Source of the DNA: QNBT01 sp964563335
Lineage (GTDB): Bacteria > Planctomycetota > Phycisphaerae > Sedimentisphaerales > Anaerohalosphaeraceae
Reading direction: 5' to 3'
Assembly: GCA_964563335.1 (NCBI GenBank)
Contig: CAZLWL010000068.1
Location: 1-13,803, forward strand
DNA: 13,803 nucleotides
Part shown: one piece after another, positions 5,225-11,803 of the stretch
Position numbering within the stretch: position 1 is the stretch's first letter
Layout: each line of letters starts with the position of its first letter
Notes under the pieces: generated by a model
What the model was told of the DNA's origin: nothing
Database searches by the model: none
What the model saw: the letters and a program-made list of their open reading frames with translations, nothing else
Translations under genes and position numbers: made by a program

Positions 5225-6922
5225 ATGGCAGTTAAAGATTTGGCATTCGAATCGGATGCGCGGAAGGCGCTATTGGCAGGTGCCGAGAAGCTTGCCTCTG
5301 CGGTCAGATCGACGTTAGGCCCCCGCGGTCGAAATGCAATCATTGATAAGGGCTGGGGCGGCCCGCAGGTTACAAAGGACGGCGTGACGGTGGCCGAGGA
5401 GATTGAGTTGGTCGATAAGGCCGAGGATCTCGGCGCCAAGCTCGTCAGGGAGGCCGCGAGCAAGACCTCGAAGGTGGCTGGTGACGGCACGACGACGGCA
5501 ACTGTCCTGGCTGAGGCGATTTTCAAGGACGCCTTTCGCAATTTAGCGGCGGGCGCCGATGCTATGGCGCTCAATCGCGGGATGCAAAAAGCGGTCGCCG
5601 CGGCAAGTGAGAAGCTGACTTCACTGGCCAAGCCCATCGATATTGCAAAAAAGGACGACATAGTAAATATCGCGGCCATCTCTGCCAATAATGATGCAGA
5701 GATCGGCAAGAAGATGGCTGAGGCGTTTATGCAGGTCGGAAAGGACGGGGTCATTACCGTTGAAGAGGGCAAGAGCCTCGAAACCACGGTCGATTATGTC
5801 GAGGGTATGCAGTTTGACCGCGGTTATCTTTCGCCGCACTTTGTGACGGACCCTGAGAATATGGTCTGTGAATTGGAGAAACCCTTCATTCTTGTTCACG
5901 AGGACAAAATCAGCAATGTCAGCAAGCTGGTGCCGCTTCTTGAGGCGGTGGCCAAGAGCAAAAGGCCGCTTCTGGTTATAGCCGAGGACGTTGAGGGCGA
6001 AGCGCTTGCGACTTTAGTGGTGAACAAGCTTCGCGGCGTACTGCAGGTGGCGGCGGTCAAGGCCCCCGGCTACGGCGACAGGCGAAAAGCGATGTTGGCC
6101 GATGTTGCAACTATTACCGGGGCCGAGCCTATCTTTAAGGATTTGGGGATTGAGCTTGAGAACATCAAGACGACTCAGCTCGGCCAGGCGAAGAAGATAA
6201 CGATTGATAATGATAATACCATTATTGTCGAAGGGGCCGGTACGGATAAGGCGATTAAGGGGCGTATCAATCAAATCCGCAACGAGATAGAGACGACCAC
6301 AAGTGATTATGACCGCGAGAAGCTTCAGGAACGACTCGCAAAGCTTACCGGCGGGGTGGCGCAGATAAATGTCGGTGCGGCGAGCGAGGCGGAGATGAAG
6401 GAAAAGAAGGCCCGGATTGAGGACGCCCTTCACGCGACGCGGGCGGCCATCGATGAAGGTATTGTGCCGGGCGGCGGGGTTGCGTTTGTGCGGTGTATCG
6501 ATGCGGTCGAGTCGCTTAAGCTCAAAGGCGATGAGAAGACGGGCGCGCAGATTGTGGCAAACGCCCTGAAGATGCCTTGCTACTATATCGCGGCCAATGC
6601 CGGAGCTATTGGTAGCATCGTGGTGAGCAAGGTTGCAGGCGGCAAAGCCGGCTTCGGCTATAATGCCGACAAGGACAGGTTCGAGGACCTTGTCGCCGCG
6701 GGTATAATCGACCCGGTTAAGGTAACCAGAATAGCTTTACAAAACGGAGCGAGCGTGGCGGGACTACTGCTTACGACCGACTGCCTCGTTACCGAAAAGC
6801 CCAGGGAAAAGGGTGAAGCCGCCGGTCCCGGCGGTATGCCGCCCGGCGGCATGGGCGGCATGGGCGGCATGGGTGGCATGGGCGGTATGGGCGGTATGGG
6901 CGGCGGCATGGGAATGATGTAG
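5225..6922 (+). CDS. groEL: chaperonin GroEL, copy 1 (GGM-tailed)
   Basis: This is a Hsp60 subunit of the 14-mer cage that folds proteins with ATP and GroES. The 565-aa chain keeps E. coli numbering at its start: the TKDG Asp is residue 52 and the GDGTTT Asp residue 87. The hydrolysis-linked Asp near position 398 is kept in IEDALHATRAA. Apical motifs EGMQFDRGYLSPHF, AEDVEGEALATLVVN and APGYGDRRKAML are intact; the place of E. coli Tyr203 is His. The tail has six consecutive GGM repeats and ends GGGMGMM, the flexible in-cavity tail typical of a main housekeeping GroEL. GAGGAG lies 11 bases before the ATG. A sigma-54 promoter match lies upstream, and groES starts 78 bp downstream. Confidence 0.98.
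   Translation: MAVKDLAFESDARKALLAGAEKLASAVRSTLGPRGRNAIIDKGWGGPQVTKDGVTVAEEIELVDKAEDLGAKLVREAASKTSKVAGDGTTTATVLAEAIFKDAFRNLAAGADAMALNRGMQKAVAAASEKLTSLAKPIDIAKKDDIVNIAAISANNDAEIGKKMAEAFMQVGKDGVITVEEGKSLETTVDYVEGMQFDRGYLSPHFVTDPENMVCELEKPFILVHEDKISNVSKLVPLLEAVAKSKRPLLVIAEDVEGEALATLVVNKLRGVLQVAAVKAPGYGDRRKAMLADVATITGAEPIFKDLGIELENIKTTQLGQAKKITIDNDNTIIVEGAGTDKAIKGRINQIRNEIETTTSDYDREKLQERLAKLTGGVAQINVGAASEAEMKEKKARIEDALHATRAAIDEGIVPGGGVAFVRCIDAVESLKLKGDEKTGAQIVANALKMPCYYIAANAGAIGSIVVSKVAGGKAGFGYNADKDRFEDLVAAGIIDPVKVTRIALQNGASVAGLLLTTDCLVTEKPREKGEAAGPGGMPPGGMGGMGGMGGMGGMGGMGGGMGMM
6845..6910 (+). repeat. 9-bp tandem repeat encoding the GGM tail
   Basis: Six copies of GGCGGCATG, with third-base variants GGTGGCATG and GGCGGTATG, run from 6845 to 6898, then one longer GGCGGCGGCATG unit. 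Synonymous differences between units suggest an old tract rather than a fresh slippage expansion, but the copy number could still vary between strains. Confidence 0.85.
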
Positions 6923-7000
6923 TGCCGCTGTCGCCGATGGACAAAGTTTTTTTGGGAAAGACAAATATAAAATATAAAATCTAAACACAGGAGCAGATAT

Positions 7001-7291
7001 ATGAAACTTAAACCTTTGGATGACAGAATTGTCGTAAAGCCACAGGAAGCGGAAGAAAAAACGGCTGGTGGAATTGTCCTGCCGGAGGCGGCGAAGGAAA
7101 AACCGATGACTGCCAAGGTTGTGGCGGTCGGGCCGGGCAAGCTCTTAGACAGCGGGCAGCGCGGCAAGATGGCCGTTAAGAAGAACGATGTGGTTGTGTA
7201 TGGCAAGTATTCCGGAAGCGATGTCGAGGTTGACGAGACGGAATACAAGATTCTTCGGGAAAGTGAGATATTAGGTGTGCTTGAGAAATAG
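7001..7291 (+). CDS. groES: co-chaperonin GroES
   Basis: GroES is the heptameric lid of the GroEL cage. The 96-aa length is typical. PLDDRIVVKP opens the beta-barrel. The mobile loop EEKTAGGIVLPEAAKEKP (about residues 18-35), with its conserved GGIVLP, docks on GroEL. AVGPG and DVVVYGKYSG...YKILRESEILGVL complete the fold. AGGAG lies eight bases before the ATG. It stands between the two groEL genes, so it is the only lid encoded here for both. The 78-bp gap after groEL1 contains AT-rich TATAAA-like sequences (6966-6978), so its own weak promoter is possible, but read-through from groEL1 is the simpler reading. Confidence 0.97.
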   Translation: MKLKPLDDRIVVKPQEAEEKTAGGIVLPEAAKEKPMTAKVVAVGPGKLLDSGQRGKMAVKKNDVVVYGKYSGSDVEVDETEYKILRESEILGVLEK

Positions 7292-7405
7292 CAGGATTTA
7301 GGTTTTTTGATAATAAATGGAACAATTTGTGCTACGTAGCGAAGCTTCCAGCCTTCGTAGCCGTATGCACTACGGCGGAGTAGGCACTTCGCAGAGTAGT
7401 AGTAA

Positions 7406-7445
7406 CCCCGCCCCGGCGGGCCCCGAGGTGTCGGGACACGCGGGG
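7406..7445. repeat. GC-rich hairpin with a short copy of the CCCCGAGGTGTC repeat
   Basis: CCCCGC (7406-7411) pairs with GCGGGG (7440-7445). The right part, 7421-7445, reads CCCCGAGGTGTC then GGGACACGCGGGG, a copy of the 45-bp repeat at 9282 and 9374 with its middle missing. The rest of the 243-bp groES-groEL2 gap holds a palindromic GCTACGTAGC at about 7331 and GCTACG/CGTAGC pairing. No clear promoter for groEL2 is visible, although TTAATAAT near 7489 could be a -10. Confidence 0.55.
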
Positions 7446-7534
7446 CTAAATAGGGATGTGAAACCGGCGTTCCGTTAGTAAAGTAAATGTTAATAATTTT
7501 GTCCTGCGTTGGCGGGGCTGGAGGTTAACAAGAA

Positions 7535-9151
7535 ATGGCAAAGCAAATGATGTTTGACGAAGGGGCCAGGGCCGAACTGAAAGACGGCCTGGGCCAGTTG
7601 GCTTCGGCGGTGAAGGTTACGATGGGCCCGACGGGCAGGAACGTATTGCTGCACAAGAGCTTCGGCTCGCCGAAGGTTACCAAAGACGGTGTCTCGGTGA
7701 GTAAGGAGATAGAGCTGCCGGAGGCGTTTAAGAATATGGGCGCCAAGATGGTCAACGAGGTGGCCAGCAAGACGAGCGACGTTGTGGGCGACGGGACGAC
7801 TACGGCCACGGTATTGGCTGAGGCGATTTACGCCGAGGGTCTCAGGCACATTACCGCCGGTGCAAACCCCGTGGCGGTGCAGCGGGGAATAAGTAAGGCC
7901 GTGAAGGTCGTTACCGATTTTATCGAATCGGTCCACAAGCCGGTGAAAGGACACGAAGACAGGGCCAAAGTGGCCGCCATCAGCGCGAATAACGACCCCA
8001 CAGTCGGCGAGATAATCGCAGATGCCATGGATAAGGTCGGCGCCGAAGGCGTTGTTGAAATTGAAGAAGGCAAGGGGCTGGAGACGGAGCTTACCGTGGT
8101 GGAAGGGATGCAGTTTGACAAAGGTTACATATCGCCGTATTTCATGACAAACCCGAATACACTCGAGGCGGTGCTCGAAGATGCGTACATATTGCTTTAT
8201 GAAAAGAAGATATCGAGTATTCGTGAACTCATTCCACTGCTTGAGAAGATTGCCCAGGTAGGGGCGCCGCTTTTGATTGTTGCCGAGGATGTTGAAGGTG
8301 AAGCCTTAGCGGCTCTGGTGATTAACCGGCTGCAGGGTGTCTTGAAAACGTGTGCGGTAAAGGCGCCTGGTTTTGGCGACCGCAGGAAGGCGATGCTTCA
8401 AGACATTGCCGCCCTGACGGGCGGGCAGGTTATTACCGAGGACCTTGGTATCAAATTAGAGGGCATCGAGCTTTCGCAGCTTGGCAGGGCCAAGAAGCTT
8501 GTGATAGGCAAGGATGATACTACGATTATCGAAGGGGCGGGTAAGAAGAAGGACATCGTCTCGAGGTGTGACCAGATTCGCAACCAGATTGAAAAGACAA
8601 CGAGCAGCTACGACCAGGAGAAGCTACAGGAACGACTCGCAAAGCTTACCGGTGGAGTGGCGGTGGTCAAGGCCGGTGCTGCCACCGAGGCGGAGATGAA
8701 GGAGCGCAAGGACCTGTTAGACGATGCCCTCAACGCGACAAAGGCGGCCACGGAAGAAGGAGTAGTGGCCGGTGGCGGAGTCGTTTTCCTGCGGGCGATA
8801 GCCAAGGTCAAAGAGGCAAGAGTCAAAGGCAAGGGCGATGAAAAACTCGGGTATGACATTGTCGCCGGCGCCCTTACGTCGCCGACCCGGCAGATTGTGG
8901 ATAACAGCGGCGGCGAGGGCGACGTTGTTGTTGCCCAGCTCATGGAAAAGAGCGGCAATATCGGCTACGACGCCAATACGGGACAATTTGCTGATATGTT
9001 CAAGGCCGGTATTATCGACCCTGCAAAGGTCGCCAGAACCGCCCTGCAAAACGCAGCTTCGGTGGCGGGCCTTATGCTGACGACCAATGTGCTGGTTACG
9101 GACCTCAAAGACGATGACAAAGAAAATGCGGCAGCCGGGGCTGTTATATAA
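7535..9151 (+). CDS. groEL: chaperonin GroEL, copy 2 (no GGM tail)
   Basis: This is a second full-length Hsp60 subunit of 538 aa, clearly different from copy 1 in sequence. The ATP-site motifs are complete: TKDG (Asp51), GDGTTT (Asp86) and the DDALNATKAA helix before EEGVVAGGGV. The apical motif GYISPYF keeps the aromatic that copy 1 has lost, and AEDVEGEALAALVIN and APGFGDRRKAML are intact, so it should bind GroES and substrate. The C-terminus ends DDDKENAAAGAVI with no Gly-Gly-Met repeats, which usually marks a specialised or stress paralogue. GGAGG lies ten bases before the ATG. It follows groES by 243 bp containing palindromic repeats, so independent transcription is possible. The client set is unknown. 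Confidence 0.97.
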   Translation: MAKQMMFDEGARAELKDGLGQLASAVKVTMGPTGRNVLLHKSFGSPKVTKDGVSVSKEIELPEAFKNMGAKMVNEVASKTSDVVGDGTTTATVLAEAIYAEGLRHITAGANPVAVQRGISKAVKVVTDFIESVHKPVKGHEDRAKVAAISANNDPTVGEIIADAMDKVGAEGVVEIEEGKGLETELTVVEGMQFDKGYISPYFMTNPNTLEAVLEDAYILLYEKKISSIRELIPLLEKIAQVGAPLLIVAEDVEGEALAALVINRLQGVLKTCAVKAPGFGDRRKAMLQDIAALTGGQVITEDLGIKLEGIELSQLGRAKKLVIGKDDTTIIEGAGKKKDIVSRCDQIRNQIEKTTSSYDQEKLQERLAKLTGGVAVVKAGAATEAEMKERKDLLDDALNATKAATEEGVVAGGGVVFLRAIAKVKEARVKGKGDEKLGYDIVAGALTSPTRQIVDNSGGEGDVVVAQLMEKSGNIGYDANTGQFADMFKAGIIDPAKVARTALQNAASVAGLMLTTNVLVTDLKDDDKENAAAGAVI

Positions 9152-9165
9152 AGTTTAGCTTGCGA

Positions 9166-9222
9166 AATGTCGAGTTTTGAATGGTGGCGGGATGGATTCT
9201 CGGCCATTCTTAACTCGACATT
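9166..9222. repeat. 57-nt hairpin just after groEL2
   Basis: AATGTCGAGTT (9166-9176) and AACTCGACATT (9212-9222) are perfect inverted 11-mers. After a symmetric TT/TT internal loop, GAATGG (9179-9184) pairs with CCATTC (9204-9209). The stem begins 15 bases after the groEL2 stop and lacks a U-run, so it could be a processing or 3'-end stabilising structure, or a protein-binding palindrome. Confidence 0.7.
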
Positions 9223-9237
9223 ATATTTGTATATACT
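9210..9237 (+). promoter_or_regulatory. possible promoter for the dnaJ operon
   Basis: TTAACT (9210-9215), 16 bp, then TATACT (9232-9237) gives a plausible but imperfect sigma-70 site. It overlaps the right arm of the 57-nt hairpin, so the palindrome could act as an operator. The leader to dnaJ would be about 255 nt and very structured. Confidence 0.2.
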
Positions 9238-9281
9238 CTGTAGAAAAGATACCGAAATCGTCATTCTGAACCCCGATTTAT

Positions 9282-9326
9282 CCCCGAGGTATCCCCGATA
9301 TATCGGGACATGCGGGACACGCGGGG
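9282..9326 (+). repeat. 45-bp palindromic repeat, copy A
   Basis: Starts CCCCGAGGTATCCCCG, contains the perfect palindrome CCCGATATATCGGG, and ends GGGACACGCGGGG. It matches copy B at 41 of 45 positions. Confidence 0.75.
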
Positions 9327-9373
9327 TGAAGAATCTGGGGCGCACGAAGAATTGAGATTCTTTCCCGGCGCGC

Positions 9374-9418
9374 CCCCGAGGTGTCCCCGATAGATCGGGA
9401 CACGCGGGACACGCGGGA
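9374..9418 (+). repeat. 45-bp palindromic repeat, copy B
   Basis: Starts CCCCGAGGTGTCCCCG, contains CCCGATAGATCGGG, and ends with GGGACACGCGGGA. A copy lacking the middle is at 7421-7445, showing that the unit is dispersed in this locus. Confidence 0.75.
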
Positions 9419-9499
9419 CTCAGAATGACAGGGTAACGCCCAGAATGACATATATAAAGTTTTCTACAAAGCAATTTGTATACTGAAGGCACCGATTCG

Positions 9500-10645
9500 A
9501 TGGCGAAACGAGACTATTACGAGGTCCTGGGGGTGGGCAAGGGCGCCTCGGGTGATGATATCAAGCGTTCGTACCGGCGCATGGCGATGAAATACCACCC
9601 CGACAAGAATCCCGGCAACGCCGAGGCCGAGGCGAAGTTCAAGGAGTGCGCCGAGGCCTACGAGGTTCTAAGCGATTCCGATAAGCGCAGGCGTTATGAC
9701 CAGTTCGGCCATGAGGGCCTTCGCGGAGTGGGGATGCGCGACTACTCGCACATGAGATGGCAGGACATCAGCAGCATGTTTGAGGATGTATTCGAGGGGT
9801 TCGGCGGATTCGGTGACCTTTTCGGGATGGGCAGAAGGGGCCGGCGCACCGGGCCCGCACGGGGCTACGACCTGGAAACCGCGGTGGAGTTGTCGCTTGA
9901 GGATATCGCAGGCGGAACGGAAAAGACCATCGAATTTACCAGGCAGGATACGTGCGCTGCCTGTTCGGGCTCAGGCAGCGCCAAAGGCAAAGCGCCGGGC
10001 CGATGCCCGACCTGCGGCGGCAACGGACAGGTCCAAAGGGCCGGGTTTGGGGGCCTTTTCCAGATGGTATCGACCTGCCCGAAATGCCGTGGCGCGGGTA
10101 AGATCATAACAAATCCGTGCAGAAAGTGCAGAGGCACGGGCCTTGTCTCCGTAAAAAGGACTCTAAGTGTTAAAATCCCCGCGGGGGTTCATGAGGGCCA
10201 GGGCATCAGGGTCGCCGGTGAAGGTGAGCCGGGGCGCCATGGTGGGCCGAGAGGCGATTTGTATTGTTATGTGCGGGTCAGGGCGCACCCGTTCCTGATG
10301 CGCGACGGCAATGACCTGGTCAGCACGGTTCCGGTAAGCTTTACACAGGCTGCGCTTGGAGCAACGATTGAGGTGCCCAGCCTGGATGGTACGAGGGAGT
10401 TTAAGATTCCGCCCGGCACTCAGCACGGCAGCACGTTCAGGATTAAAGGCCAGGGGCTGCCCGATTTGAGGACCCGGCGCAAGGGCGATGAGCTTGTACG
10501 GATAACGATTGAGATTCCGCGGCACCTTTCGAGCGAACAGGAAGAGCTGCTCAGGACCTTTGCCCGGACGGAAGACAGCAGTGCGATGCCGGACAGCAGC
10601 GGTTTTTTTGAAAAACTCAAAAAGCACTTTGGTAACGGCGTATGA
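9500..10645 (+). CDS. dnaJ: chaperone DnaJ (Hsp40, type I)
   Basis: DnaJ delivers unfolded clients to DnaK and triggers its ATPase, in the cytoplasm. The J-domain covers about residues 4-69, with the obligatory HPD at 33-35 (KYHPDKN) and RYDQFGHEGL at its end. A Gly/Phe-rich linker follows (FEGFGGFGDLFGMG). Four zinc-binding CxxCxGxG repeats are intact: CAACSGSG, CPTCGGNG, CPKCRGAG and CRKCRGTG. The C-terminal substrate-binding domains follow (VKIPAGVHEGQGIRVAGEG, GDLYCYVRVRAHP). The 381-aa length is normal. ATG 9500 is chosen because it gives the usual MAKRDYYEVLG start, with GAAGG ten bases upstream; a TTG at 9476 would add eight unlikely residues. It overlaps grpE by 4 nt. Confidence 0.97.
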   Translation: MAKRDYYEVLGVGKGASGDDIKRSYRRMAMKYHPDKNPGNAEAEAKFKECAEAYEVLSDSDKRRRYDQFGHEGLRGVGMRDYSHMRWQDISSMFEDVFEGFGGFGDLFGMGRRGRRTGPARGYDLETAVELSLEDIAGGTEKTIEFTRQDTCAACSGSGSAKGKAPGRCPTCGGNGQVQRAGFGGLFQMVSTCPKCRGAGKIITNPCRKCRGTGLVSVKRTLSVKIPAGVHEGQGIRVAGEGEPGRHGGPRGDLYCYVRVRAHPFLMRDGNDLVSTVPVSFTQAALGATIEVPSLDGTREFKIPPGTQHGSTFRIKGQGLPDLRTRRKGDELVRITIEIPRHLSSEQEELLRTFARTEDSSAMPDSSGFFEKLKKHFGNGV

Positions 10646-11259
10646 AATCTAAGGACGCAAAAAAGGTGAAGAAAGACAGTGGCGAAAAGGGAGTTAAGAA
10701 GCTGCAGCAGCAAATAGAGGCCCTTTCGAGGGAAAAGGATGAGCTGTTTGAGAAGCTCCAGCGGGTCGGCGCCGACTACGCCAACTACCAAAAGCGCACG
10801 CCGAAGCAGATAGCAGACTCGGTGGCATACGAGAAGAAGGCGATAATAAGGTCGCTGCTGCCGTCTCTCGATAATTTCGCCCACGCCCTTGCCGGTGCCG
10901 ACAATGCCGAAGCAGTCGATGGGGTTATCAAAGGGGTCCGGATGGTGTTTGAGCACATGTTAGACGCCCTTAAGGGGCACGGTCTTGAGCAGATTGATGC
11001 CGTCGGCCAGGAGTTTGACCCGACGGTCCATGAGGCCATTCAACTAAGGGCCGAGGCCGACAAGCCGGATAATATCGTGTTAGAGGAATTTCAGACGGGC
11101 TATAAGCTCAACGGCCAAGTCGTCCGGCCGAGCAAGGTGATTGTTAATAAACTACCGGCCGAGGACAAAGAGACCGAACCCGAGGTCTCTGAAGCGGCGC
11201 AGGCCCAAGAAGAGGGGGACCAAACAGCCGACAGCGATGCAAGCGATAGTGGGGAATAG
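10642..11259 (+). CDS. grpE: nucleotide exchange factor GrpE
   Basis: GrpE is a dimer that releases ADP from DnaK to reset the DnaK-DnaJ cycle. The N-terminal half is a charged coiled coil (KKLQQQIEALSREKDELFEK, then RVGADYANYQKR). The family core follows (LLPSLDNFAHAL, VFEHMLDALKGHGLEQI, GQEFDPTVHEAIQ). The C-terminal beta-domain signature is EEFQTGYKLNGQVVRPSKVIV. An acidic, low-complexity extension of about 40 residues (ending DSDASDSGE) follows the core and is longer than in E. coli. The ATG overlaps the dnaJ stop as ATGA, implying translational coupling. The following gene starts 5 bp after its stop. Confidence 0.97.
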   Translation: MKSKDAKKVKKDSGEKGVKKLQQQIEALSREKDELFEKLQRVGADYANYQKRTPKQIADSVAYEKKAIIRSLLPSLDNFAHALAGADNAEAVDGVIKGVRMVFEHMLDALKGHGLEQIDAVGQEFDPTVHEAIQLRAEADKPDNIVLEEFQTGYKLNGQVVRPSKVIVNKLPAEDKETEPEVSEAAQAQEEGDQTADSDASDSGE

Positions 11260-11264
11260 ACGCT

Positions 11265-11588
11265 ATGCCGACGTATGATTATTTGTGCGATAGTTGCGGC
11301 CATAAATTCGAGAAGTTCCAGTCGATAACGGCCCGCCCTTTGCGCAAGTGTCCCGAGTGCGGCAAAAATCAGTTGAAACGGCTTATCGGTACAGGTGCGG
11401 GGATAATCTTCAAGGGCTCCGGCTTCTACGAGACCGATTACAGGAGCGAAAGCTACAAAGAGGCAAAGAAAAAAGAAGAAAAGCCCGCCACCGAAGCCAA
11501 AGACAAAAAAGACGCGAAGACCGAAACCACCTCAGATGCCAAGCCCACAAAAGAGGCCACGCAAAAAAAATCGCCCGACAAGAAGTAG
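11265..11588 (+). CDS. FmdB-family zinc-ribbon protein
   Basis: The first 45 residues are a compact zinc ribbon of the FmdB/CxxC_CxxC_SSSS family: MPTYDYLCDSCGHKFEKFQS, then CPECG, with Cys pairs at about residues 8/11 and 30/33, followed by KRLIGTGAGIIFKGSGFYETDY, the usual family end. The rest (about 40 residues) is a Lys/Glu/Thr/Ala-rich disordered tail. The name comes from a regulator of formamidase/amide genes in Methylophilus, but the function of most members is unknown. Its position 5 bp after grpE suggests co-expression with the chaperone genes. The Shine-Dalgarno is GGGGA about ten bases upstream, inside grpE. Confidence 0.88.
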   Translation: MPTYDYLCDSCGHKFEKFQSITARPLRKCPECGKNQLKRLIGTGAGIIFKGSGFYETDYRSESYKEAKKKEEKPATEAKDKKDAKTETTSDAKPTKEATQKKSPDKK

Positions 11589-11623
11589 GGCATGCTTTGC
11601 ATACCATTTCCAAATCCTTCGGC

Positions 11624-11643
11624 CCCCGGGTCGTAGCCCGGGG
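11624..11643. repeat. 7-bp GC hairpin after the fmdB-like gene
   Basis: CCCCGGG and CCCGGGG flank a TCGTAG loop. No T-run follows directly, but a T-rich stretch (ATATTTTTTTC) lies at about 11679, so it may contribute weakly to termination. Confidence 0.45.
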
Positions 11644-11702
11644 CAGGCTTGAGGTTGCCACCCGCCAAATCGTAGGATATTTTTTTCATTCCGTTTCGGG
11701 TA

Positions 11703-11768
11703 GGTATGCGTGGCATACCCTACCGCCAACGATAAGCCTGACAAGGCGTAAGGTGTGCCACGCATACC
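11703..11768. terminator. palindromic spacer between convergent genes, probable two-way terminator
   Basis: GGTATGCGTGGCA (11703-11715) has an exact inverted copy, TGCCACGCATACC (11756-11768). Within the left part, GGTAGGTATGC can instead fold with GCATACCCTACC (about 11700-11724), so two structures compete. The site sits between the fmdB-like gene and the anti-sigma gene, which converge. No strong U-run is present. Confidence 0.4.
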
Positions 11769-11803
11769 GTCAAACTGTGCACATTGTCAGACCGTCAAAG
11801 CGC

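Larger units (their letters stand above)
9239..9468. mobile_element. MITE-like insert between groEL2 and dnaJ
   Basis: The ends are imperfect inverted repeats. TGTAGAAAA plus GTCATTCTG on the left (9239-9247 and 9260-9268) mirrors CAGAATGAC plus TTTTCTACA on the right (9441-9449 and 9460-9468). The gaps between the paired blocks are 12 and 10 bases. Outside lie similar direct repeats, ATTTGTATATACT (9225-9237) and ATTTGTATACT (9474-9484), which could be a target duplication. The interior has no gene and holds two copies of a 45-bp repeat. A non-autonomous miniature element is the best guess; a mosaic of smaller repeats is the alternative. Confidence 0.4.

Noticed and set aside
5122..5787. 221-codon minus-strand open frame opposite groEL1
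   Set aside because: It is antisense to the strongly conserved groEL1 coding frame, has a low-complexity Ser/Ala composition and no family match; it is a by-product of GC-rich codons.
9167..9355. 62-codon open frame after groEL2
   Set aside because: It covers the hairpin and part of the MITE-like repeat and has no ribosome site.
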